A stretch of DNA of 64,000 nucleotides, taken from Granulicatella sp. WM01. Lineage in GTDB: Bacteria; Bacillota; Bacilli; Lactobacillales; Aerococcaceae. This document shows positions 57,701-64,000 of the stretch, piece after piece. A model generated the notes under the pieces. It searched no databases. It was not told the origin of the DNA and saw only the letters and a list, made by a program, of their open reading frames with translations. A program made the translations under genes and the position numbers. How positions within the stretch are numbered: position 1 is the first letter of the stretch; every line of letters starts with the position of its first letter. The stretch lies in NCBI RefSeq assembly GCF_004570605.1, contig NZ_SPPB01000001.1:39323-103322 (forward strand), in the 5' to 3' direction.

Positions 57701-58391
57701 TGAATTAAATCAACAGTTGGATCGTTTAATCAAGGTAGAAAAAGAATTAGAAGAGGCAGAAATCTTGATTGATGCCAAAACGTATATTACCGTTAAGCTG
57801 AAAAAAGGAGAACGTCAAATTGGTACACGTTTGAAAGTAGATGAGATTAAATATGTCCCATCCTTAAAAGAAAAATCGCATGTGACATATCATATCTATT
57901 TAGTCGACGAAAAAGCTCACTCGGTATTATACGATAAACCGGTTATTATTACCGTTCCGTTCAATGCCTTTAAGAAAGAGGAATTAAAATCTGTTGAATT
58001 TATTAAAGACGAAAAAAGCATGAGCTCGCTTAAATTTGCCTTTCTTCATGAAAAAGAGCAAGATTTAGGAGTGGTTGTGCGTGCCGAACAGTTAGGACAA
58101 TATGCATTTATTTTGTCACGTCCAATCCAACCAAAAGAGGAAACACAATCATCTAATACATCTACCAGTAACATTGTAGAAGAAACGTCAGATGAAACAA
58201 CCAGTCTAGTTCAAACAACAGACACAGTGCTTTCAACAAATCGTCATGCACAAACAGAACAGTCCTCTTTAACTAAAAAACGTACGCTTCCTTATACGGG
58301 CGAAAGTTTTAGACAGTATTTTGAATACGGTTTGTTAGCATGCCTTTGTGCAGGATACATCGTAAGGTATAGTAGAAGAAAATATAATTAA
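51732..58391 (+). CDS. Wall-anchored GH2 beta-galactosidase, BgaA-like
   Basis: The precursor has 2219 residues, similar in size and plan to pneumococcal BgaA. After the signal peptide are the GH2 sugar-binding and immunoglobulin-like domains and the barrel. The acid/base is Glu474 in STGNEVMEG and the nucleophile Glu563 in IIYGSETASA. Bacterial Ig-like domains follow, then an F5/8-type domain (about 1337-1473), six near-identical 76-residue repeats (about 1497-1937), a helical segment, an acidic C-terminal domain and LPYTG (from 2186) with helix and basic tail. It should remove terminal galactose, exposing GlcNAc for the GH20 enzyme. The ribosome site is AGAGGTG, 19 bases after the GH20 stop. 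Confidence 0.92.
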   Translation: MKIRKWTYHIAIVGLCLGLGIGKESSVLANQKVSQSSSEPTRIKVSQYTQKNVTIPLHTDWKFKLGQVSYAEQANFDDSSWETIQIPHDYSITQDYTSRGEAESGYKPGGIGWYRKTFTLGENLDQERLILNIDGAYMNAEVYVNGQKLGMHPYGYTGFSFDITPYVRFGKQNVLAIKTDNPIPSSRWYSGSGLYRSVNLIVKPNVHVKTHGIVIRTPDLNRTFGQEGNSKVEVSTTVVNTTETDAQIVVKQTLFERDSNGMLGAQVASAQDVLQEVSAKQDITVNSNFVVTQPKLWSPEHPNLYVLRTELFKQGEKIQEVNQEMGFRYIQFDANTGFSLNGSPVKLKGVSMHHDQGALGSAAYYDAIERQFLILKQMGVNAVRVTHNPSARAMKDVANRVGMLLIEEAFDTWHYAKNGNTNDYAKWFTRSLGEDGKLLEHALSEQTWAEYDTKQMVRHGINDPSIIMWSTGNEVMEGFSGNVSAYPQVIAQIGTWIDALDGTRPVTLGDNKLKDNWTEAIGMAESLTNKSGLQGVVGYNYAGGRAYDAAHQQHPNWIIYGSETASAINSRGVYNVKGNAQRSDKQLTSYDQSTVGWGHVASQAWYDTVTRDFVAGEFVWTGFDYLGEPTPWNGVGSGAVGSWPSPKSSYFGIVDTSGVPKDSYYFYQSQWNTKQTTLHVLPAWHHEVVAKDNDNQVEVVVYSNAHKVKLVYIAPDGTQSDLGEKTFTKYTTPTGFAYQLYQGADKQREEHKNLYLTWKVPYRDGTIKAIAYDENNQEITDTKGTNQVSTFAQASKLVTKVNKDVIQADEQSLAYVEIDVQDAEGNLVANADTAITVQVTGPAKLIGLDNGNAVDHQSYQENNRKAFNGKLVAIVKMTGESGQVSLTASASHLASSTSTIQVTEKESSEQSNPIESYVLSKIIYLKRGNDVQLPHTIRVRYADGQEEDKAVSWNMSSDVTQKLSNGESSMIEGTIEGTGVPVSVYVNVIDEVVAMENYSTATERGVRPVLPETASAYTAQGTLINAQFPVTWENTPNEMFNDTGVVIIRGQADVLGEKLPIQATIRVAEKTITIAQNVAPVVVRLTEDTPEHLRSDNLLAINNRSITVSSNDGGGDNPSVWSNYKAAQAGIKTSTLNFEYDTAQNITQVTLYHNRDSWSARAPKSVQFTWKASPTSQEESISAQIVGSPTEIGSVTKTVYRLAKPVPAVVFSIHVENSDEDLGNRQACIVFSEVELHTALEEFPLKSSATLANWSVNGKEATQYQLNNRQIKISDLVADIVANNESENVAVTVLPARDNVINIFTKSEDKTKTLTYQVLLNTLESDDDSLDIPAEQTTINVGSVQPGESDKAGNAIDKNPNTIWHTKWSGDTLENLWLSLDLGTTQAIEALRYLPRQTGGDNGKVLEYRVVVSQDGQTWEEVAHGNWDNNAEWKIAQFDKAVHARYVRLQGVQTVGDGGRENTFMSAAEVRVRRARALPEQPTEQIVDTHVTFEKDVVIYTGQAIENEPVVTINGKTLTKDTDYTVTYEHNTDVGKAKVIVEGKGNYTGRVEKEFTISAQTLIPEHVKVSEMLKEYTGQAIENEPVVTINGKTLTKDTDYTITYEHNTDVGKAKVIVEGKGNYTGRVEKEFTISTQTLAPEHVKISEMLKEYTGQAIENEQTVTINGKTLIKDTDYTVTYEHNTDVGKAKVIVEGKGNYTGRVEKEFTISAQTLTPEHVKISEMLKEYTGQAIENEPVVTINGKTLIKDTDYTITYEHNTDVGKAKVIVEGKGNYTGRVEKEFTISTQTLAPEHVKISEMLKEYTGQAIENEPVVAINGKTLTKDTDYTITYEHNTDVGKAKVIVEGRGNYTGRVEKEFTISAQTLTPEHVKISEMLKEYTGQAIENEPVVTINGKTLTKDTDYTITYEHNTDVGKAKVIVEGKGNYTGRVEKEFTIVTRPVNIDKKPLLDIFNALSKLEAENYWSGFETLREQLIETEMLLQKSDVAQDELNQQLDRLIKVEKELEEAEILIDAKTYITVKLKKGERQIGTRLKVDEIKYVPSLKEKSHVTYHIYLVDEKAHSVLYDKPVIITVPFNAFKKEELKSVEFIKDEKSMSSLKFAFLHEKEQDLGVVVRAEQLGQYAFILSRPIQPKEETQSSNTSTSNIVEETSDETTSLVQTTDTVLSTNRHAQTEQSSLTKKRTLPYTGESFRQYFEYGLLACLCAGYIVRYSRRKYN
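56221..57543 (+). repeat. Six tandem 228-base repeats in the GH2 gene
   Basis: Each unit encodes about 76 residues with YTGQAIENE, NGKTLTKDTDYT and VEGKGNYTGRVEKEFTI, a common Ig-like surface repeat. Units differ at few bases; variants include LIKD for LTKD, EQTV for EPVV and GRGN for GKGN. The last unit is followed by VTRPVN. Such near-identity implies ongoing length change by recombination. Confidence 0.92.
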
Positions 58392-58429
58392 GATTGCTTA
58401 CGAATGAATAGATGAGTGAGGAAAATTAA

Positions 58430-61400
58430 ATGAAGAAAATGATTTATGTATTTTTACTGATAGTAAGTATATTGGGCGTGTCATCTCGTACACATGCAAA
58501 TGAGACAGAGTATCAATTCAGTCCAAATATTCATCAGGTAACCTATCAAACAGGTACGTTTGCTCTGAATAATGAAAAAGTAAAACTGATTTTTGACGGA
58601 GAAGTTGATGATATTACTAAAAACCGTGCAAAAGCATTACTAAACACTTATGGCATAGCTTATGATGAAGCAAGTGCATATCAACCTGAAGAGCGAGTTA
58701 TCGTTGTGAGAACGCTCTTACCTACAGATACGCAACAAGAACACTTTGCTCACAACGATGCATATACATTAAGTGTTACTGAGAAAAAAATTGAGCTGAT
58801 AGGAAAACAGACAGATGCATTGTTCTATGCTCTAGCAACATTAGAACAGATTATGGAACAATCTTCCCAAGGATTAATTCATCAATTAACGATTGCCGAT
58901 TATGCTGATGTAAAATATCGAGGATTTATTGAAGGATATTATGGAATTCCTTGGTCGCATGAAAACAGAATGTCTTTAATGGACTTTGGTGGGAAATTTA
59001 AGGCAAATACGTACATTTTTGCACCAAAAGACGATCCTTATCATAGCAGCCGTTGGAAAGAATTATATCCACAAGAAGAATTAACAAAAATTAAAGAATT
59101 AATTGCAAAAGGGAAAGAAAATAAAATTCGTTTCGTTTGGACTATTCATCCTTTTATGAGTAGTGCGAGATTTGATTTTAATAATTATGCCGAAAATTAT
59201 GCCTCTTTAGTGAATAAGTTTGAACAACTTTATGCTGAGGGTGTGCGTCAATTTGGTATTTTGGCTGATGATGTTGGGAGCATTAATCGTGAACATTTAC
59301 TCCGTTTATTAAATGACATTAGTGCATGGGCAAAACAAAAAGGTGATGTTGAAGATATTCTATTTTGTCCAGCAGGATATAATCATGCTTGGCAAGGCAA
59401 TTATGCTGAAATGAAAAAATTGAATGAAGCACCTGACAATGTGCAATTCTTCTGGACAGGAGATACAGTTGTGAGTGGAATTTCTCAAGGTGCAGTAGAT
59501 CGTTTCAGACAAGGTAGTGCCATTGCAACAAATAACACACGTAAACCGTATTTTTGGTTTAACTGGCCCGTTAATGATTATAAAGGAAGTCGCTTATTAA
59601 TGGGACCTGGAGTATTATTACAACCTGGAGTAGAGCATGTTTCCGGAATTGTGACCAATCCTATGCAGCAAGCACAAGCAAGTAAAGTAGGTATTTTTGC
59701 CACAATAGATTATGCGTGGAACACAAGAGATTTTAATGCACAACAAAATTGGGAAAGAGCATTTTCCTATATTGATGAGACTGGTGCAAGCAGTCTAAAA
59801 GAACTGGCAAAACATTTACAAGATGCTTCACCAAATGGGCATGGGTTAAATGTACCGGAATCTGTGGAATTGGCACCAAAACTACAACAATTTATAGAAA
59901 AACTGAATAATGAAGAAACAATTTTGAATGTTGCTGAAGAAATGAGTAAAGAATTTCAGATATTATACCAGGCAACACAAGATTATGAAGAAAAAGGTTC
60001 TAATGCATTATTAAAATCAGAAATAAACCCTTGGCGTAAGCAATTAGCTGACTTGTCAAAAGCTAATGAATACTTTATCCATGCTGCACGTCATTTAGAA
60101 TTGGAAGATAAAGATGCTGCTTGGGTAAATTATTCTAAAGCACTAGCTTATTATGAATCCTCTAAAACACATCGTGTACAAAATTTAAACAATACAGCAC
60201 TTGTTGAGGCAGGGGCTAAACACATTATTCCATTTACAGAACAGCTGAAAGAAAAAATATCTGAAAAAATAACACGTTTAATATTGCCACAAAAAGAAAA
60301 TGAACAACCTATTCCATTAAAACGTTTAATTAAATCAAATGATTTTAGCAGTTTGTATCAAGGTCAAGAAGATAGTTTAGTGGATGGAAATTCGGATACT
60401 TATGTTTGGTATAATATTGCAGGCAATTCATTGCAGCCAAATGCATATATAGGACTAGATTTAGGAAATGTATTTAAAATTGGTGAGATTTCCTTCTTAC
60501 AAGGGACACCAAGCGTTTCAGACATTTTTGAAGATGCCGTTTTGGAGTATTCACTTGATGGCATAACATATATGCCAGTCACATCATCTGTCTTTAATAC
60601 AAAAGATGTTATATACAATGCTACACAGGACAATATATCTGCTCGTTATATTCGTCTAAGAAATGGACGTGCAACAAATAAATGGGCAGCAATGCGTGAA
60701 ATTAGTGTGCAAACTATTGAAAAAACACCATATTTATACACGAATATAGAAGAATTAAAAGAAACACCAACAAGTCGACAAGACAATACATTCCACTTGA
60801 ATTCTTTACATCAAGTTAGTGTAAAACCTCAACAATATATTGGGCTAGATTTACAGCGTATTCGTTCAATTAAAGAGATTGGCATTCAACAAAATGACAA
60901 GCTAACCTTATTTGCAGGAGATAACCAAGACTTTTTAACGGAAGTTACAGGAACAATCCCAGCTACAGCACGCTATATTGTTTTAAAAAATACAAGTAAT
61001 CAAGAACAGACAGTTGATATTTCTCAATTTGATATTCAAACGCACGATATTTTGCCATTACGTGTGGCACACACCAATTATTCAAGTGTAGAAAATCCAT
61101 TAGCTGCTTTTGACGGGAATACGACTTCTCAAGCATGGTTGAAAAATAGCCAACATGCTGGAAAATATATTGTATATGATTTAGGGCAAACAATAACACT
61201 TGATAAGATTTCGCAAATTGTAGCAGACTCAGAACATGATTACATTAGACACGGAAAAATTTCGGTATCTGAAAATGACCGTGACTATATAGATGTACTG
61301 ACTTTAGGCGATGACACTCAAGATTTGGAAATTTCTGGAGTATATCCAGATCGTAATGTTCAATTACTTAGTAAGTCTGCTCAAGTTAATCATATTCCAA

Positions 61401-62752
61401 CACGTTACATTAAAGTGGAAATCACAAAAAATAAAAGTGGTGATGATAAATGGGTGAGATTTAATGAAATCGTGTTGAATGATTTGTCTGAGCTACCAAG
61501 TGAGCATAATCCAACGTTTATTGTCAATCCGAGTGTCAGCAATGCAAACCGTGCAGAACTTGCTATAGACGGTAATTTAAACACAGCATTTAGAGGGGCA
61601 AATGAGGGAGGATCACTCATTTACAACCTATCAGAAACTGCTTATTATAATACATTTACGATTTTACAGAGCGAAAACACATCAAACGCTAAAGTTAGTG
61701 TGAAACATCAAGACAATACATGGGAAGAAATTGGTTTATTAGATCAAAGTCTAAAAACATTTGATTTAAAATTGTTACGAGATATTGTGAGTATTAAAGT
61801 TGAATGGACGCAAGACAATGCACCAGTCATTTATGACATGTATGCTCAAGCGGGAATTAATCGCTATCCACTACAAGAAGCTATTCAACAAGCTAAAGCA
61901 TTAGTAGAAACTGACTATGCACACGGATTTGATGAGTTGAAAAAAATCCTAGATACTGCCGAGGAACTATTGACTGCTGATGCATTAACAGTAGAGGATA
62001 GAGATAAGGCAATTAACCAAATCCTTGAAAAACGCCGTGCATTAGTACCGTATAAACGATTTGATGAGCAGCATATTCATGTAAAAACAGTAGATACTCC
62101 AGAGTTAGCAGAGGCTACATTACGTGTTAATCCGTTAACATTGCCAGACTTAAAAACACGCTACGAGGCTTATCTATTGACACTAGTATCCAAAAATCAT
62201 CCTATACAACTAAATCAGGTAGTGCAAATGGAATTTCCACTTAATCCAAAACTAACGTTTAAACAATTTATGAAACGTATAAATGGAGAATGGATAGAGT
62301 ACAAACATGACATCATTTATGATGAAAATAATGTTGCTGTAAGGATAAAAACGGAAGATAGAGAGCTAGGAGAATATAGTATTGTGTACAAAGAAAGTGT
62401 TGAAGATATACAAACATCAAAACCGTCTGATGAAGATTCAGGAACAACAAATAATGTAGACGATAAAAAAGATGACACATCAACAACTTCACATGACACA
62501 ACAGAAACGTCTAGCACCTTGCAGAAAGAAACGACAAGAAAATCAGAAAATATGACAGGAACTACTCAAGCGTCAAGTCATAGTTCGCATCAAAACTCTC
62601 AAAGTAGCATGCAAAACAAAAACAAAGGAAATGCGGTGTTACCATTTACAAATGAGGGAATAAATAGCAATCTATTGATAATAGGTATTGGGTTATGTAT
62701 CGTTTCTTTGGGCATAATACTAATAAATCAAAAAAAATCTAACCGTTACTAA
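58430..62752 (+). CDS. Wall-associated GH84 beta-N-acetylglucosaminidase / hyaluronidase-like
   Basis: The precursor has 1440 residues with a signal peptide. An N-terminal GH84 accessory domain precedes the barrel with GFIEGYYGIPWSHENR, TYIFAPKDDPYHSSRW and the catalytic Asp pair Asp280-Asp281 (ILADDVGS). A helical region follows, then three F5/8-type modules (about 625-760, 880-1020 and 1030-1150), a FIVAR-like helical segment and a C-terminal stalk. The sorting motif reads LPFTN (1404-1408) rather than LPxTG, with a hydrophobic helix and basic end. The family includes clostridial NagH/NagJ and O-GlcNAcases; substrate specificity is not readable. It is the third gene of the glycosidase set. 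Confidence 0.9.
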   Translation: MKKMIYVFLLIVSILGVSSRTHANETEYQFSPNIHQVTYQTGTFALNNEKVKLIFDGEVDDITKNRAKALLNTYGIAYDEASAYQPEERVIVVRTLLPTDTQQEHFAHNDAYTLSVTEKKIELIGKQTDALFYALATLEQIMEQSSQGLIHQLTIADYADVKYRGFIEGYYGIPWSHENRMSLMDFGGKFKANTYIFAPKDDPYHSSRWKELYPQEELTKIKELIAKGKENKIRFVWTIHPFMSSARFDFNNYAENYASLVNKFEQLYAEGVRQFGILADDVGSINREHLLRLLNDISAWAKQKGDVEDILFCPAGYNHAWQGNYAEMKKLNEAPDNVQFFWTGDTVVSGISQGAVDRFRQGSAIATNNTRKPYFWFNWPVNDYKGSRLLMGPGVLLQPGVEHVSGIVTNPMQQAQASKVGIFATIDYAWNTRDFNAQQNWERAFSYIDETGASSLKELAKHLQDASPNGHGLNVPESVELAPKLQQFIEKLNNEETILNVAEEMSKEFQILYQATQDYEEKGSNALLKSEINPWRKQLADLSKANEYFIHAARHLELEDKDAAWVNYSKALAYYESSKTHRVQNLNNTALVEAGAKHIIPFTEQLKEKISEKITRLILPQKENEQPIPLKRLIKSNDFSSLYQGQEDSLVDGNSDTYVWYNIAGNSLQPNAYIGLDLGNVFKIGEISFLQGTPSVSDIFEDAVLEYSLDGITYMPVTSSVFNTKDVIYNATQDNISARYIRLRNGRATNKWAAMREISVQTIEKTPYLYTNIEELKETPTSRQDNTFHLNSLHQVSVKPQQYIGLDLQRIRSIKEIGIQQNDKLTLFAGDNQDFLTEVTGTIPATARYIVLKNTSNQEQTVDISQFDIQTHDILPLRVAHTNYSSVENPLAAFDGNTTSQAWLKNSQHAGKYIVYDLGQTITLDKISQIVADSEHDYIRHGKISVSENDRDYIDVLTLGDDTQDLEISGVYPDRNVQLLSKSAQVNHIPTRYIKVEITKNKSGDDKWVRFNEIVLNDLSELPSEHNPTFIVNPSVSNANRAELAIDGNLNTAFRGANEGGSLIYNLSETAYYNTFTILQSENTSNAKVSVKHQDNTWEEIGLLDQSLKTFDLKLLRDIVSIKVEWTQDNAPVIYDMYAQAGINRYPLQEAIQQAKALVETDYAHGFDELKKILDTAEELLTADALTVEDRDKAINQILEKRRALVPYKRFDEQHIHVKTVDTPELAEATLRVNPLTLPDLKTRYEAYLLTLVSKNHPIQLNQVVQMEFPLNPKLTFKQFMKRINGEWIEYKHDIIYDENNVAVRIKTEDRELGEYSIVYKESVEDIQTSKPSDEDSGTTNNVDDKKDDTSTTSHDTTETSSTLQKETTRKSENMTGTTQASSHSSHQNSQSSMQNKNKGNAVLPFTNEGINSNLLIIGIGLCIVSLGIILINQKKSNRY

Positions 62753-62831
62753 GATATAACTAGCAAACTTGGAGAAAAAATGCACTGTTTAAATATCTCA
62801 AACAAATAAAAATTGGGAAAAATCTAAACAT

Positions 62832-62881
62832 AGAGTCATTATCAACTTGATAGAAAAGTTGATAATGACTCTGCATTTTTT
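62832..62881 (+). terminator. Terminator after the glycosidase operon
   Basis: A perfect 17-base stem AGAGTCATTATCAACTT with its complement, a seven-base loop, then GCA and six T. Confidence 0.92.
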
Positions 62882-63240
62882 ACCAAAAGAACATAAAAAG
62901 TAAGATAGTTTTGTTGTTTCCGTTAAATTGATGATCATCAACATCAATTCTAAATTATTATAAATCTCTTGTAGGAACAGGAGAATAGCTTAACTAGATT
63001 TCCCTATTTTCCCTTAGCGTGAAAAGTGTGCCAATGTGAACCTTTATCTGTATGAACTGAAGATTAAAATATTCTAAAAAAAAGCATAAAAAATTTGACG
63101 TCGCAGTAAAGAGAAAAGTTTAATTTCAACTAGATATAGAAAGAGTGTACAAATAGATTAGTGAAATTTTCTCGTTCATCAATACGATTGAGTGTATATA
63201 ATTGGAAGAAGTAAATTTTTTTATCCGACATAGTTTGATA

Positions 63241-63273
63241 AAAATAAAAAAACACCCAAACAATGTTTGGGTG
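63241..63273 (-). terminator. Final terminator of the minus-strand regulatory RNA
   Basis: Read on the minus strand, CACCCAAACA pairs with TGTTTGGGTG and is followed by seven T. No coding frame lies between the riboswitch and this terminator. Confidence 0.88.
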
Positions 63274-63428
63274 GTCAATTATTAAAAGAAAGCTAGATAC
63301 ACCTTTGTACCTGTACAAAGAGAACTAAGCATCGTCGATTAGTAGTAGCTTTCCGTTTTATTGGCTCCGCGTCATTGCAGAAAGACAATGTACTATTGCC
63401 TTTAGAAAAAATAATTCAGCACATACCG

Positions 63429-63462
63429 AAAAAATTGTAGAGCCAATAATGGTAGCTACTAC
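63429..63462 (-). terminator. Internal riboswitch-controlled terminator
   Basis: On the minus strand GTAG...CTAC encloses AG/CT and CCA/TGG pairs with small bulges, followed by AATTTTTT. An upstream stem CTACT/AGTAG and a downstream GAGCCAATAA...AGCTACTAC segment (63342-63367) can each compete for the same arms, as expected for a switch. Confidence 0.55.
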
Positions 63463-63489
63463 TTATTAAGAGTAGTCCAAAATGACGTC

Positions 63490-63625
63490 ATAACCTTACA
63501 TCGAGGCATGAAATCTACTAAATTTGAGAATAAAGACCTGACTTAAAGCAATGCTTTTCACAGTGGCGGGACCGTGTTGGAATTTCACCAAACTTCCATA
63601 TTCACAAAAGTACTGGAATAAATTT
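63490..63625 (-). promoter_or_regulatory. Cobalamin riboswitch aptamer
   Basis: The minus strand reads TTTGGTGAAATTCCAAC, then ACGGTCCCGCCACTGTGA and AAGTCAGGTC, the conserved core of the adenosylcobalamin riboswitch (GGTGAAAATCC, CCCGCCACTGT and AAGNCAGG). It points away from the transposase and towards a region without genes. Confidence 0.85.
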
Positions 63626-63637
63626 TCTAGCACGTTC

Positions 63638-63666
63638 ATTATACAATACATTTAGCAAAAAAACAA
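63638..63666 (-). promoter_or_regulatory. Promoter of the minus-strand regulatory RNA
   Basis: On the minus strand TATAAT (63638-63643) is preceded at 17 bases by TTGTTT, a moderate -35 (63661-63666), just upstream of the riboswitch. Confidence 0.6.
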
Positions 63667-63763
63667 TGCTATTTTTTGAAAAACATTAGCGAATATCAAT
63701 CGAATGTGATAATGTCTTAAAGTAATCGAATGACAAAATGTCCCAAAATGATAAACTAGAGAT

Positions 63764-64000
63764 ATGAAAAGGATAGAATTAACAGTGAATGAAATAAAAA
63801 AATATAACGTCATCAAAGCCGTTCATCATGGCAAAAAAACAAAACAACGTGCCTGTGTTGAATTAACATTATCATTAAGACAAATTAACCGACTACTTCA
63901 CAATTATGTTCAATTGGGTAAGTCAGCTTTTTCTCATAAAAATAAAAAACGCTCTCCAAAGCATAGTCTACCTGAATCTACTAAAACTTTTATTGTAGAA
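63764..64000 (+). CDS. IS1202/ISNCY-like transposase, N-terminal part
   Basis: Seventy-nine codons lie inside the window and the frame stays open at the edge. The start MKRIELTVNEIKKYNVIKAV, the helix-turn-helix region LTLSLRQINRLLHNYVQLGK, and FSHKNKKRSPKH match the N-terminal pattern of ISNCY/IS1202-type transposases (normally RTINRLI, then a Gly-Lys turn and FxHxNxxR). The sequence TAATGTCTTAAAGTAATCGAATGACA upstream may include the left inverted end, but its partner is outside the window. Confidence 0.75.
   Translation, partial: MKRIELTVNEIKKYNVIKAVHHGKKTKQRACVELTLSLRQINRLLHNYVQLGKSAFSHKNKKRSPKHSLPESTKTFIVE

Larger units (their letters stand above)
63241..63632 (-). ncRNA. Stand-alone cobalamin-riboswitch RNA, EutX/Rli55-like
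   Basis: The transcript should start near 63632 and run about 390 nucleotides. In order it carries the cobalamin aptamer, an internal terminator, a hairpin with hexaloop AAUGAC (63365-63382), a second with hexaloop ACAGGU (63303-63320) and the final terminator. Both loops have A at position 1 and G at position 4, the known requirement for ANTAR antiterminators such as EutV. In Enterococcus and Listeria such RNAs sequester EutV unless cobalamin is bound and the RNA ends early. The architecture fits, but the two hairpins are about 45 bases apart and an alternative fold exists for the first, so the EutV link is inference. Confidence 0.6.
62753..63763. other. Intergenic region with the minus-strand regulatory RNA
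   Basis: No protein gene is supported. The left 80-130 bases hold the glycosidase terminator; 63241-63643 holds the minus-strand cobalamin-riboswitch RNA with its promoter and terminators. From about 63700 the left flank of an insertion sequence begins. 62890-63240 shows nothing clear. Confidence 0.7.

Noticed and set aside
63130..63318. A 62-codon minus-strand frame after the riboswitch
   Set aside because: It needs a TTG start without a ribosome site, begins within the second hairpin, and runs through the final terminator. It is not a plausible riboswitch-controlled gene.
1..64000. tRNA or rRNA genes
   Set aside because: I saw no cloverleaf-like or rRNA-like sequence while reading; without a covariance search a missed tRNA is possible but unlikely.

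Overview
The window is about 64 kb of AT-rich DNA from a low-GC Gram-positive bacterium. AGGAGG-type ribosome sites, lipobox and LPxTG-type surface proteins, a WalR-type site, an order of cbi/cob/hem genes like that described in Lactobacillus reuteri, and a BgaA-like surface beta-galactosidase point to Lactobacillales. I cannot name the genus from sequence alone.

Layout. (1) 1-3246: end of a calcineurin-like phosphatase gene, tex and a SprT-like gene. (2) 3247-10741: an accessory region with a decayed minus-strand gene, a LysM/3D-like wall protein behind a WalR-type site, and a locus encoding a secreted protein with six LysM domains and a C-terminal barnase-like ribonuclease. That gene is followed by three tandem barstar-like immunity genes separated by perfect palindromes. 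Three copies of one dispersed element lie in this region, two of them bracketing the toxin locus. (3) 10742-46657: a nearly continuous 36-kb anaerobic adenosylcobalamin cluster. It covers tetrapyrrole supply (hemA, hemL, hemB, hemC, hemD), the cobA-hemD fusion, precorrin-2 dehydrogenase, cobalt insertion (cbiK), corrin ring synthesis (cbiL H F G D J E T C A P B), nucleotide loop assembly (cobU, cobS, cobC, cobT, cobD, pduX), two PduO-type adenosyltransferases, two metal importers (CbiMNQO and a NikABCDE-type system), an Old Yellow Enzyme-like flavoprotein and an EutP/PduV-like GTPase. cbiC is present as two tandem copies with reciprocal losses of conserved residues. (4) 47375-62752: three giant secreted wall-anchored glycosidases (GH20, GH2, GH84), probably one operon for stripping host glycans. 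(5) 62753-64000: a minus-strand cobalamin riboswitch that leads into no open reading frame and ends at its own terminator, then the start of an IS1202/ISNCY-like transposase gene.

How it works together. The cluster should make adenosylcobalamin from glutamyl-tRNA, cobalt and imported or scavenged lower ligand; no lower-ligand synthesis gene is seen. The riboswitch RNA carries two hairpins whose hexaloops have A at position 1 and G at position 4, as in ANTAR-protein targets. Its layout resembles the EutX/Rli55 regulatory RNAs of ethanolamine users, and the EutP-like gene fits such a lifestyle. The LysM-RNase/barstar locus looks like an interbacterial competition module with expanded immunity.

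The most unusual points are the LysM-delivered barnase-like protein with a triple barstar array, the reciprocally degenerate CbiC pair, and the stand-alone cobalamin-riboswitch RNA. All functional statements rest on reading motifs and context; no database search was run.
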